DNA of 64,000 bases from Latrodectus hesperus. Lineage: Eukaryota > Arthropoda > Arachnida > Araneae > Theridiidae. The notes below the pieces were generated by a model. It had not been told where the DNA came from. It searched no databases and saw only the letters and a list, made by a program, of their open reading frames with translations. The stretch lies in contig CM075858.1 of the NCBI GenBank assembly GCA_037975125.1, positions 70,471,542-70,535,541 on the forward strand, read 5' to 3'. Shown here in pieces: positions 47,047-64,000 of the stretch. The stretch's first letter is position 1. Every line of letters begins with the position of its first letter. Position numbers and translations under genes: made by a program.

Positions 47047-47651
47047 TGGAATCATACTATTTTGGCAGCAAGAAACGTTGATGTGAACGAAATTAACTTT
47101 CATATACAACAGATGTTGCCCGGTGATTTGATGTCTTTTAAATCAATCGACACAGTTATTGATGAAAACGAAGCCATAAACTTTCCAACTGAATTTTTGA
47201 ATTCTCTGGATATGCCAGAAATGCCATCACACAATCTTCAATTGAAAATTGGTTAACCAATTATTCTTCTATGTAAGTTAAACCCACCTCAATTATGTAA
47301 CGGTACACGCTTAGTCATAAAAAAATGACCGAAAATATTCTCGAAGAAACAATTTTGACGGGAAAATTTAAAGGAGATATCGTCCTGTTGCCACGTATTC
47401 CACTGGTAGCGTCAGAATCTCCAATACCGTTTAAAAGGCTCCAATTTCCGATTTGTTTAGATTTTGCGATGACCATAAATAAATCTATAGGCAAAACAAT
47501 GTCTATTTGCGGTTTGGATTTGAAAAGCACATGTTTCTCACATGGACAGCTATATGTTGCCTGCTCACGTGTAGGAAAACCATCAAATGTCTTCGTGTCA
47601 GCGAAAGATAGGTTAACCAGGAATGTTGTACACAAAGTAGTGCTTAGATAA
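47047..47651 (+). pseudogene. Helitron Rep-helicase, C-terminal fragment
   Basis: The plus strand encodes the end of the PIF1-like helicase domain of a Helitron protein, which unwinds and transfers single-stranded DNA in rolling-circle transposition. Visible are ILAARNVDVNEIN, LPGDLMSFKSIDTV, LNSLDMPEMPSHNL, then GTRLVIKK, LTGKFKGDIVLLPR, RLQFPICLDFAMTINKS and QLYVACSRVGK before the stop at 47651. A TAA stop falls after KIG (47254-47256) and one base is missing in an A-run near 47323. NKSIGKT replaces the usual NKSQGQT of the helicase motif. About 200 residues remain; the Rep domain and helicase motifs I-IV are absent. Confidence 0.9.
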
Positions 47652-48008
47652 TTTTTAGTTTTAATAATTTAAAATTGAAAAAATAATAGTTCGATGTCAA
47701 TGTTATCTACCTCATTTATAACAATTTATTTTTAGATGTTTTTAATTTATATAGTATATTTTGTAACTAAGTCACTGATTACAAACTTTAATTTAATATA
47801 AGATGAATAAAATGTAAATTCAGAAAGTTTATGTTGGTTTGTGCTTAATTTCAAAATTTCGATACTTTACCTATTACTTTTAAATTTTTGCGAAATGTTT
47901 TATTTTTAATCTCATATGAATGAACCTATTTTAAATTTTTTTAGAAAATATTAATTTGATTGAATCCAAGAATTAGTAAAAAATTGATTCAATTTATTTT
48001 AAAAACTA

Positions 48009-48028
48009 AGCCACTGCAACGCGTGGCT
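48009..48028 (+). other. Helitron 3' terminal hairpin, copy 2
   Basis: AGCCAC (48009-48014) pairs with GTGGCT (48023-48028), again just before GGGTCAGC. The loop differs from copy 1 by one base. Confidence 0.8.
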
Positions 48029-48037
48029 GGGTCAGCT

Positions 48038-50958
<2,921 letters not shown>

Positions 50959-51054
<96 letters not shown>

Positions 51055-51111
51055 TATATATATATATATGTATATGTATATATATATGTATGTATATATA
51101 TATATATATAT
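50959..51111. repeat. (TA)n microsatellite
   Basis: A TA run with TG and TC interruptions in its last 60 bases. Confidence 0.97.
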
Positions 51112-52163
51112 CAATATTCAATATATACTGAAAATAAAAAAATCAATTCCTGTATAAGTCTAACGTTTCTGCTTTTCAAAATTAGAATAAATGAATATTT
51201 TTAGTAAATATAAACATAAGTTTTTTTTTTTTTGTAAAAGACGACGCATTTTAAAAGAAATTTTCTTATTACCATGGAATCATTTTATCCATTATTAATA
51301 CATTTTAAGATATGAGATATCAATATGAGGAAGTCAAAAAATCCCTGATATCGATAAATTTTGGTTAGTCTTGAAAAAGTATTAAAATGTTGGTTTAATA
51401 CATGATTGCTATTTACATTATGTTATAAACAGATTAAGCCATACCCATACAGTTTTAACAAATATGTGAAAGTTTATAAATTTAATAATAATTTTCAGCT
51501 TCGAAATTTGGAATCAAAATTATCTTTAAATTTTCCTTTTTATTGCATTTTTGTTCTTCTTCTCCTTGAATATATAAACACTTCGTGATATACTATCAAT
51601 TAATAAACTATAAAATTTTTTAATATCATCTTATTAAAAATTTAAAATACTATTTATTCCATTTAATATTAGTGAGAATGAATGTCCTAAACTTTAGCCT
51701 ATCTCTGTACATCACAGAGTATTTTTGACATTCAAACAACTGCTAGTTTCTTGTGAAATTATTAGTTTATCGTTAAAGAAGATCAATAAGAATGTTAGAG
51801 AACTAAACTCTGCATTCATTTCAGATTCAAGGTGTTATGAATCGATTTTATGTATAAATGCTACCTTGCTCATGTTATTATTCAAAACAGAACACCAATA
51901 TTCCTACTTTTATATCATGTTCAGAATTTAATTTAATTCCGGTATTAGATTTCGTTAGTTTCATAAATTTAGATAAACTTTTGTAGATTACAATCCAATA
52001 GCAACACCCTTTGGACATCTTAACAATCAGAAGAAATTTAGATATTTTCCATTTTTAAATATCCTGAAATTGTTTTGGTAATTTTCTTTTGTAATGAACC
52101 AAATTATTATGTCACAGGAAAGGATAACTGAAATAGTTCCAAGTAAGCACTTTAAACAAATGT
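51112..52163. other. AT-rich non-coding stretch
   Basis: Two open frames of 60-68 codons (51406-51588, 51725-51931) lack motifs. Nothing else is recognised. Confidence 0.55.
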
Positions 52164-52451
52164 TTATGCATAAAGATAATATTTATCTTCCGTTGATAAG
52201 CAAAAAATCGTGTTAACTATATTTTGAAAACACGTAATGGATGTAACAACACAAATGACAGCTATAATCAACTTCAAAATACTTATAACATATTTATCTC
52301 CCTGGAGGGCTTTCCCAAGGTAGTGGGTTGTATCCATATACTGTAAAGGTGAAAATGTAAAAACCTCTCTACAACTGAAAAAAATATATTTTGTACAAAA
52401 TTTAACCCCATTGGCTGATATTAAACCTAATGCTTCCACTAAGAAAATCAA
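52164..52451 (-). CDS. Unrecognised open frame, possible exon remnant
   Basis: A 95-codon minus-strand frame includes one hydrophobic stretch, KLIIAVICVVTSITCF (around residues 61-76), that could span a membrane. A good acceptor-like sequence, TATTTTTTTCAG, ends inside it at about 52383. This suggests that any real exon starts there rather than at the ATG. Two other frames after this acceptor are also open for 25-30 codons, one reading YGYNPLPWE. I do not recognise a family. It may be a decayed exon, or chance in a less AT-rich patch. Confidence 0.18.
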   Translation of the reverse strand: MIFLVEALGLISANGVKFCTKYIFFSCREVFTFSPLQYMDTTHYLGKALQGDKYVISILKLIIAVICVVTSITCFQNIVNTIFCLSTEDKYYLYA

Positions 52452-53929
52452 GATCCTTTTAGAAGTTCAGATATAGCTACAGTCATGGGAAATATATCAG
52501 GATATTTTGAAGAAAAAGAAAGAATAGAAATTAATTTTAAACACGATGCCATTTTTTCGATCTATTGAGCATTATTTTAAAATTTTTAAGGATTTTCTTG
52601 CTTTACTTTTATACAGTAAATAAAAGAATGTATGAATGATTGGAAACAATGACATTTATTCCCTTTCCAAAATCTTTTTATTAACTTTGTACCAAAGCCT
52701 AGTTCGTAAGAGTAAGGATTCTTGAGTGAGGTATGTGGTCTTTCTGCTCATCAAGCAAATTCTTTTGCTAAAACAAATTGTTTTTTGGAAGTGATATTTA
52801 TATGTAATTGATTTCGGTAAACATATTAAATTAACTAGATCTGCGTCTTTGTTTCTTGAAATATATTTGCATTATTAAGTTAAATCTACCACTGTTTCAA
52901 TGCTCGTTAACAAAACTTATATTTTAAAGTTGGCAACATACTAGTTCTTATAACAGATGCATCTTAGTTTTGACGACGTAAATATATGATATGTTATATA
53001 CGCCTTATATATGACAGAAAAGATGTTAGTTTCGTGTGTAGCCAAGTGCTTCATCAGTGAATGAAAATTCGGCCATACTGATTCAGGCATATAAAAATGC
53101 TTTTCTTTAGATACTTTCTGATATATATGTCATTAAAACTAAAAACTTATTTGCTTTTTTTCAGAAAAATTGTTGCTTAAGTCACCTATAATATTTCTGT
53201 CACTGTCGTAACATTTGTAGAACAAATGATAATGCATATTTGAAAAATTTTTGAAGGATGATTTGTTTGATTGAAAAACACATTAAAAATAATTCTGATT
53301 TTCTGCAACAAAAACGAAAAAAAAATGCTTAAATTTTTTATGACCAAAAGATGACTTTCTTTAATTTATAAAAAAATAGACATTATAAAAATAATATCAA
53401 TATTAAAGCATATTCTAATAAGTACGCATATTAATATTACCTTCAAATGGAAAATAAATCTTAAAAATAAATTAAAAATTCGTTAAAACTGGCAGTCTTA
53501 CACTGTGATAATTTTATTACGTGTACTAGTTCTGAAATTAAAAACCACAGAAATAAAAATACTGCGTTCACAAATTATGTGTTCTAAATTTTCATGAACT
53601 ATAAATAAATTATCAGCTATAAATATGTCATATCTAAAAAATTATTATTAATCTAGAAATATATGTTCGTCAAGCAACTGAATTTACAATGAAGTTCATG
53701 TAGGTATCTTTGATGATATACATCAGCATACTATTTCTGAAAACAAGTGGTTTCTCAAAAATTGTCGGATTGTCAAGAGGAGTGACAGGTTATATCAATA
53801 CAGTTCTATATTTTTGAACAATATCTTTAAAAGTTACAAATGGCATATTCACAATAACTGCTATATTTTAATACATTCTAACAATGTACTACGTTTTCCT
53901 AAGTAAAACATCCAGAGTTCAGTCTTAGA
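52452..53929. other. AT-rich non-coding stretch
   Basis: No gene is supported. If the exon-like patches on either side belong together, this would be intron. Confidence 0.45.
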
Positions 53930-54600
53930 GCAAATTAATATTTGGAGTTGGTTACAGCATTTATTTTTCCTGGAAGCACATCTTATGTGATGAGCGATAG
54001 AGACTGCCAGGATTTCAATCTTTGCAATAAGTGGAAATCAATTTCGATAACTATCTATGAAAATTCCATTAGAGAAAAATAAATTACTACTAATATTCTC
54101 GTAACAATCAAGACCAATATTCATGATTTGTATCTTTGAAGCTACACTCACGGTGACCTTTAAGGCGTTTGCCGTTAATTCATGCCACAGACCACCTCGC
54201 TTGCAATTTCATCGAGATAGAATCACCTAAACTTCTAAGCTACCTGAAAAGTATTTTTATGTGGGTCTCACCTTTACTTTAAATCATTTTTTGTCTGATT
54301 GACATATTTTCAGGCCTAAACGTTCCACAAAACACACAATAGCATGGTTTTATAGTTTGGGCCCATTGTATAAGATTGCAGATACCCTCTGGGAAATATT
54401 ATTGAAAGTACAATTGTTCAACGATGTCCCATTTAGTAATAATATTGTTTATCTGAGGATGGCAAATATTATATAGCAATTCTATGACGACAGAAAACAC
54501 TGAATAAGAAAAATATCCAATGTCGCATGAATTAACCAACATACTCGAAAGTGATTCTAATGCTTTTCTGGACACCTGTTTCTCCAATTATCTCAACAAT
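53930..54600 (-). other. Exon-like patches, minus strand, unrecognised
   Basis: The region is less AT-rich than its surroundings. A 62-codon frame (54399-54587) reads ALESLSSMLVNS and FSVVIELLYNIC. It is followed by other open stretches. A segment between an acceptor-like ACTTTTCAG (about 54248) and a donor-like CCGTGAGTG (about 54153) is about 90 bases. A further patch near 53950-54060 reads DVLPGKINAVTNSKY. Frames are interrupted by stops. This could be a dead multi-exon gene on the minus strand, possibly with the patch at 52.2-52.5 kb, but no family is recognised. Confidence 0.2.
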
Positions 54601-55625
54601 CAAAAATATTTTGATTATAATTAAACAGATAGTTTTTTAGATAATTTAAAATGCTTATAGTTTGATGGTAAGCCGCTGAAAATATTAGCGAATCAATTGT
54701 CAGCTATTAATAGAAGGCCCTTAACACAAGTTCTCAATATTTGCCAAAATGTGATCTTATAATATTTTGAATTAGAATGGAGAAGAAAAATTATATTACC
54801 TCTCCATTTGTGTATATATCATGCCGAAATAAACATCATTTATTGTTTTATACTGAGTCTCTTTTTTATTGAGTTTCACCAGTTTCTTCTTCCGCTATCT
54901 GAATATTTTACATTTTTAATTCCATTTATTGCATATCTTGTAATTAACAGTAAGAAAGAAACATTCTTTATAAAACTGTATCTGATAAAATATAACTATG
55001 TGGGCGAATGTTTACCTTGAGGGAAATTATACATTTATTATATTCAATTACCAATAAAAATTTGAAGAAAAATAATTAAAAAAACAATATTAAAATCAGA
55101 GTATTCAGCTAATATTTTCCTTTTAGACTACTTTCTGACAGCAAGATTGTATTCCCTTGGATATACAACAAAATGTGTCTTGAAGAAAAATAAATGCTTA
55201 TTTCCAACGTGTAATGGTTACTCACTGTTGAACTATGATAACTTTCAGAAAGTTGCCCTGCAAATAGCATCTTGGAATCTTATAATTAGCTTTTATTATA
55301 ATAACCTTGCTCCCCCCTTTTTTTAAAAAAAATAAGGCAACATAATAATAAATAAGATTTGATTAAATTTTTGAAAAATATCTTTGTATCACGATAATTA
55401 ATTTTCTTTTAGTATTTTGCTCTTTGCCCTGTATATTTTCTAAAAATTATTAAAGCAATCTGAGAAAAATTTCATTTAAGAAAAAAGTACCTCAACATAT
55501 TGAAATAAACTTAAAAAAAAAGGCCAAAGCATAATTAATTATTTTCTTATTGCATACATTCTCGGCTCCTATCACTTAAATATTTAAAATGATACATTAA
55601 TACATTAAAAAAGGAAAAAAAAACA
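54601..55625. other. AT-rich non-coding stretch
   Basis: A 70-codon plus-strand frame (54808-55020) is Phe/Ile/Leu-rich and motif-free; treated as chance. Confidence 0.5.
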
Positions 55626-59326
<3,701 letters not shown>

Positions 59327-59328
59327 TA

Positions 59329-60937
59329 CAGGGTTAGCAAGAAATAAGTTTCCTACTTCAGAGGGCTGTAGAATACGTTCTATTTGTCCAAATGAGATAA
59401 AATTTGAACTACAGATAATTCAAATGATGCGCTTGACATTTATTTAAAAAAAATTAGCATAAAATTTCGCCGATAGATGGCGCTGTAGTACATATAAAAA
59501 CATTTGGCATGCTTTATAAATGTTAAATAATAATAATAATAAAAAAATAGCATTACAACTATTCAATATGCCCCCTTCATTTTCAACAATGTGCTCTAAT
59601 CGCAAAGCCATATTTTCGACAACAGACCGGAGTGAGTCTGTGGAATATCAAGGATATGGCGCCGAATGCTGTCCTTCAGATCTGGTACAGATGCTGGCCT
59701 TTTACGGTAGACACTGTTCTTCAAAAAACCCCACAACCAAAAGTCGCAGGGGGGTGATATCCGGAGAACGAGGAAGCCATGCCGTAGGGAAATGACGGCT
59801 GATAGCACGTGCCTCAGTAAAATGCTGTTTTAGCAGTTTCTTTACACGATGATCAATATGAGGAGGTGCTCCATCCTGCATGAAAATGATGTCATGAAGG
59901 CATCCACGCTGCTGAAGCTGTGGGATTACAAAATCCCTCAGCATATCTTAGTACCGTTGTCCTGTGATCGAACAGGTTTTGATTCCATTTGCAGTTATCT
60001 CTTCAAAAAAATACGGTCCAATCACAAAAGTAGCCGTAAACCCGCACCATACTGTCACTTTTTCTGGATGCAAGGGTTTTTCCTGGATAGCGCGAGGGTT
60101 TTCCGCTGCCCAAATTGGACAATTGTGGATGCTGACTTGCCCATTAAGTTGAAAGTGGGCTTCATCAGTCCACAGAATATTCCATGGCCAAGTGACGTCA
60201 ACCACCATTCGAGGAAAGAAATGAAGTGCATAAGTTTTACGAACCTCTGAGTCCCCGTCCTGCAACAAGTGCAGATGCTTGATTTTGTAGGGATAAAAAT
60301 GCAAAATCCGCCGTAAGATTTTTCGTACAGTGGAATACGGCATATCCAATACACGATAAAAAACTGGAACACTCACACTACCATCCGGCGACTAACTGCT
60401 GGCTTCAACGACCGCGGTAGCCACATTTTCGAAGCTAGAAGACTGGATTGGCTTTCGTCCTCTACCGTGAAAAATTGCAAGTTGTCCAGTTCTTTCAAAT
60501 TTCTGCATTATCTTTCGTAACGCACATGGAGACATTGGACCTCTTAGTATCTGCTTCATACGGAGAAATGCTTTTACAGCTGCAACGGAGTTCTGCTGGT
60601 TTTGGTAGAACAATTTTATAAGTAGCGCTTTCTCATGCAAAGAAGGCATGATGTGCAGAGAAGTAACTAATGCTCGTTCAGAATCCGACTTCTTTTTACC
60701 CAAAGATAATGCTAATAATCATGCGCTGTAAAGCAAATGACTTTTCATATTTTCAGTATATGCAATTAAATACCATTAATATTACAGCGCCATCTATCTG
60801 CGAAATTTTGATATATTATTTTTTAATAATTGTCAAACGCATTATTTGAATTATTTGTTGTTCAAATTTTATCTCATTTGGACAAATAGAACGTATTCTA
60901 CAGCCCTCTGAAGTGGGAAACTTATTTCTTGCTAACC

Positions 60938-60940
<3 letters not shown>
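59329..60940 (-). mobile_element. Mariner-like element D, nearly complete
   Basis: The element is 1612 bp between TA duplications (59327-59328, 60941-60942). The ends begin CAGGGTTAGCAAGAAATAAG on both sides. The first 80 bases differ at one position by eye, and weaker similarity continues to about 175 bases, including 'tagatggcgctgta'. It carries a minus-strand transposase. The near-identical ends and few coding lesions suggest the youngest DNA transposon in the window. Its right TA duplication flows into a (TA)n array. Confidence 0.93.
59560..60703 (-). pseudogene. DUF4817-type mariner-like transposase, broken
   Basis: From the ATG at 60703 one frame runs to about 59746 with only two stops (TAG at 60389-60391 and TAA just before 59944). 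The N-terminus, MGKKKSDSERALVTSLH followed by LIKLFYQNQQNSVAAVKAF, is the DUF4817 helix-turn-helix. A GRGRKP hinge follows, then MPYSTVRKILRRILHFYPYK. Catalytic residues: Asp in ILWTDEAHF, Asp in FMQDGAPPHID (codon 59873-59875), and Asp in CDFWLWGFLK (codon 59743-59745), reached only after a one-base insertion in a C-run. With that base removed, 42 residues separate the second and third Asp. The C-terminus shifts again and ends near 59560. I recall closely similar copies in spiders. Confidence 0.9.

Positions 60941-61012
<72 letters not shown>
60941..61012. repeat. (TA)n microsatellite at the end of element D
   Basis: The run begins exactly with the TA target duplication at the right end of element D. 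Confidence 0.97.
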
Positions 61013-61830
<818 letters not shown>

Positions 61831-62640
61831 GCTGTTTTACATATCTTATATTTTCATACACAAATGAAATATGCAATATAATATAAAACAAAATTAGAGG
61901 TTTATTTTTAAAAAAAAAATTTGTTCCTTGAATGATGTATAAATTTTCAGTTTTCTAGTAGGTAAATTTTCAATTATTCAGAAATTTTCAATTAAATATC
62001 ACTGTATCTATTACAGTTAGTAATTAATACCAGCTATAATTAAATTATACAGTGAAGTAAATTTTTGATTTCATTATATGCATAAAATGAATGAGAATAA
62101 AATGCAATATTATTAAACTAATTACTGTACTGTGATTTTAATTCTAACCATTTGAACGTTAAATTTTAATTTTATTTTTAATAATGAATAATTAAACAAT
62201 TTCACAAGATTCTTTGTCCTTTAATTTTAAAATTAACTGTTAAAAATTTTCATCGTGAAATTAAAATTAAAATGATCTATAAACTATGCTCTGTCCAAAT
62301 AAAACTTCAATGAATGGTCAAAATAATAACAACAGCAATTTAAACAATGAATTTCTACTTTTATAGATAGGAGAAATATTGGGATAGGGCACTGCTGTAG
62401 TGATAGTACTAATAAATATAGTGCTGACCATCGTAAATGCAACAACTAGAAGAGAGCATGCAAATAACATGAAATTTTCTACATGCATTATCGGAGTTGA
62501 TATTCTCAAATTATTAGAATTTCAGTGCAGACGCGCATCAAACGCCCCTGTGGTAATAGTTCAAAGTGCTATTTAAGGCTTAGAGATTTCGATAATTTCA
62601 AGTTCGGCAATTGTACTTTTTATTGTTGTTTAAAAAAACG
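61831..62640. other. AT-rich stretch upstream of a transposase remnant
   Basis: No gene is supported. Bases 62520-62640 are less AT-rich and are probably the 5' part of the Tc1-like element that follows, but I cannot place its inverted repeat. Confidence 0.5.
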
Positions 62641-63666
62641 ATCAATTATGCATCGTAGCGTTCATTTTTTGGTCGAGTATCCGAGTTCAACAGAGGAAGA
62701 ATAGTGGTCTACTGAGATTGTGGATTATCTTTCAGAGAAATCGGTTGTCGTGTTGGACGAAACCATACAACTGTAATGCGGATATGTGACCGTTGGATGC
62801 AGAAGGGTACGACAGGCCGATGTGTTCGATCGCATCCACTTCAGTGCACCACTTCACGTGATGACAGGCAAATTGTGCGTATGGTAGTAAAAGAAAGCTC
62901 TGCCACATCACGAATCACAGCACATTCAGCCTGTAACGCATCATCCGGTGACTGCGCATAACATTCGACGCCGTTTGCAACTGAGTGGTCTGTCAGCAAG
63001 ACGTCCATTGTTTCGTCTACACTTGACGAGAACCACAAACTTCTCCACCGCCAATGGTGTGATGAAAGAAGGATGTTTACGTGCAATAAAATTGTCATTA
63101 CTGACGAGTCATGCTTCTGTTTGCAACACCACGATGGTCGCATTCTAGTTTGGAGACACTGTTGAGAGAGGATACTGAATAGCGGCGTTATTCACCCCAC
63201 ATTGGTCCTGCACCGGGTATTGTGTTATGGGTTGGTATTGAATATCACTCTTGAACTCCTCTAGTACACATTGCCGGTAGTTTAAACAGCCAGCGTTATA
63301 TCTCCGATGTGCTGGAGCTACTTGTCCTTCTTTACCTTCAGGGATTCCCTACAGCCATATTTCCACAGGATAATGCGCGACCACACATGGCATGCTTTGT
63401 CCAAGGGTTCTTCATCAATTGCCAAATTGTATTGTTTCCCTCGCCAGCTCGCTTTCCGGATATTTCACTGATAAAAACATGTGGTCCATGATTGCTCAAC
63501 GATTGACCCAGATTACATCCTCAGCTGCCACACTAAATCAACTTTGACAACGTGTTGAAGTTACTTGGTCTGTGTTACCCCAAGACCACATCCAAAGTAC
63601 CATTGAATCAATACCGAAGTGTGTGGTAGTGATGATGCCAATAATCGCGGTTACTCTGGCTGCTAA
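62641..63666 (+). pseudogene. Tc1-like DD34E transposase, broken
   Basis: A second, different Tc1-type transposase. The N-terminus HRSVHFLVEYP is shifted. Then LSFREIGCRVGRNHTTVMRI (helix-turn-helix, near 62725) leads to RWMQKGTTGR and TTSRDDRQIVRM. After a frameshift come IRRRLQLSGLSARRP, then TDESCFCLQHHDGR with the first Asp, PQDNARPHMACFVQGFF with the second (near 63380), and the FPDISLI region. The catalytic Glu expected 35 positions after the second Asp is lost: G to A plus a one-base deletion turn IEN into IKT. NNRGYSGC and TAA at 63664-63666 mark the end. At least five indels or stops are present. Confidence 0.86.
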
Positions 63667-64000
63667 ATTTAGCAGGAACCACACATAACAGAACTCTATA
63701 AATTTAGTTATTTGATGCCTGGTTAACATGTTATCTGCAAAATAAATTTTGTTTTGATATCTCATGTCTTTATTGGTTTCGCAGTTCGGGTGGTTAGCAG
63801 TGTATGTTCTTAACAATTATTACAGACATTTTCAATAGACATGAAATTAAAATGTCTTGAAAATTATGATAGTGCATTGAATTAATTTATCGTCCTTGTT
63901 CTTTTACACTATTTAAAATATACTTACTTCTTACATGAAATGCAAGGCAACTAAAAATGTTAAACAGTATGCAGTTTTCAATGAAAAATCGAATTTATTT
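63667..64000. other. 3' flank of the Tc1-like remnant
   Basis: The remainder is AT-rich. The part to about 63830 may be the element's 3' end, with AATAAA near 63740 as a possible poly(A) signal. No inverted repeat matching 62.5 kb was found by eye. Confidence 0.45.

Noticed and set aside
59849..60250. A 133-codon plus-strand frame opposite the DUF4817 transposase
   Set aside because: Antisense shadow of the minus-strand transposase; no motif of its own.
62841..63143. A 100-codon minus-strand frame in the last Tc1-like remnant
   Set aside because: Antisense of the plus-strand transposase motifs in the same interval.

Overview
The window looks like intergenic DNA from a very AT-rich arthropod nuclear genome, most likely a spider. 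No intact host gene is visible. The evidence is the base composition, 13 long (TA)n arrays, and decayed DNA transposons whose proteins resemble copies I remember as common in spider assemblies. That last point is recall, not a search. Open reading frames are short. The longest are either (TA)n read as Tyr-Ile repeats or fragments of transposon proteins.

Layout. 1-25.9 kb: AT-rich sequence with a TA-flanked 797-bp MITE (3640-4436), a second MITE (5734-5978), two tRNA-derived SINEs (8830-9139, 13543-13770) and two (TA)n arrays. Three old, diverged segments recur in the same order at about 1.0/14.9 kb, 6.5/17.4 kb and 11.2/18.9 kb. The last also recurs at 32.6 kb. 26-33 kb: a probable solo LTR (25957-26235), (TA)n arrays and a perfect 226-bp inverted repeat (28774-29368). 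33.4-36.2 kb: a Tc1-type element (transposase on the minus strand) with a second Tc1/mariner-type element of the DD41D kind inserted in it. Both keep terminal inverted repeats, and the inner one has a TA duplication. 36.9-42.1 kb: a third SINE, a probable fourth, more (TA)n, and a broken gene of an uncharacterised repeat-encoded protein family on the minus strand (40860-42060). 42.9-48.2 kb: two head-to-tail Helitron copies with complementary internal deletions. The first is split by a 2.4-kb element with 110-bp inverted repeats and a TTA duplication (PIF/Harbinger-like). The second keeps the C-terminal part of the Rep-helicase.

48.2-59.3 kb: mostly featureless AT-rich DNA, apart from two (TA)n arrays and weak exon-like stretches on the minus strand (52.2-54.6 kb). 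59.3-60.9 kb: a nearly complete mariner-like element with 80-bp near-identical ends and a DUF4817-type transposase broken by two stops and a frameshift. 62.6-63.7 kb: a decayed Tc1 DD34E transposase.

The genes do not form a pathway. They are a layered record of transposition: insertions inside insertions, internal deletions and microsatellite growth at element ends. The points most worth following up are the tandem Helitron pair with its guest element, the repeat-encoded gene at 41 kb, the three-copy ancient segment, and the perfect long hairpin.
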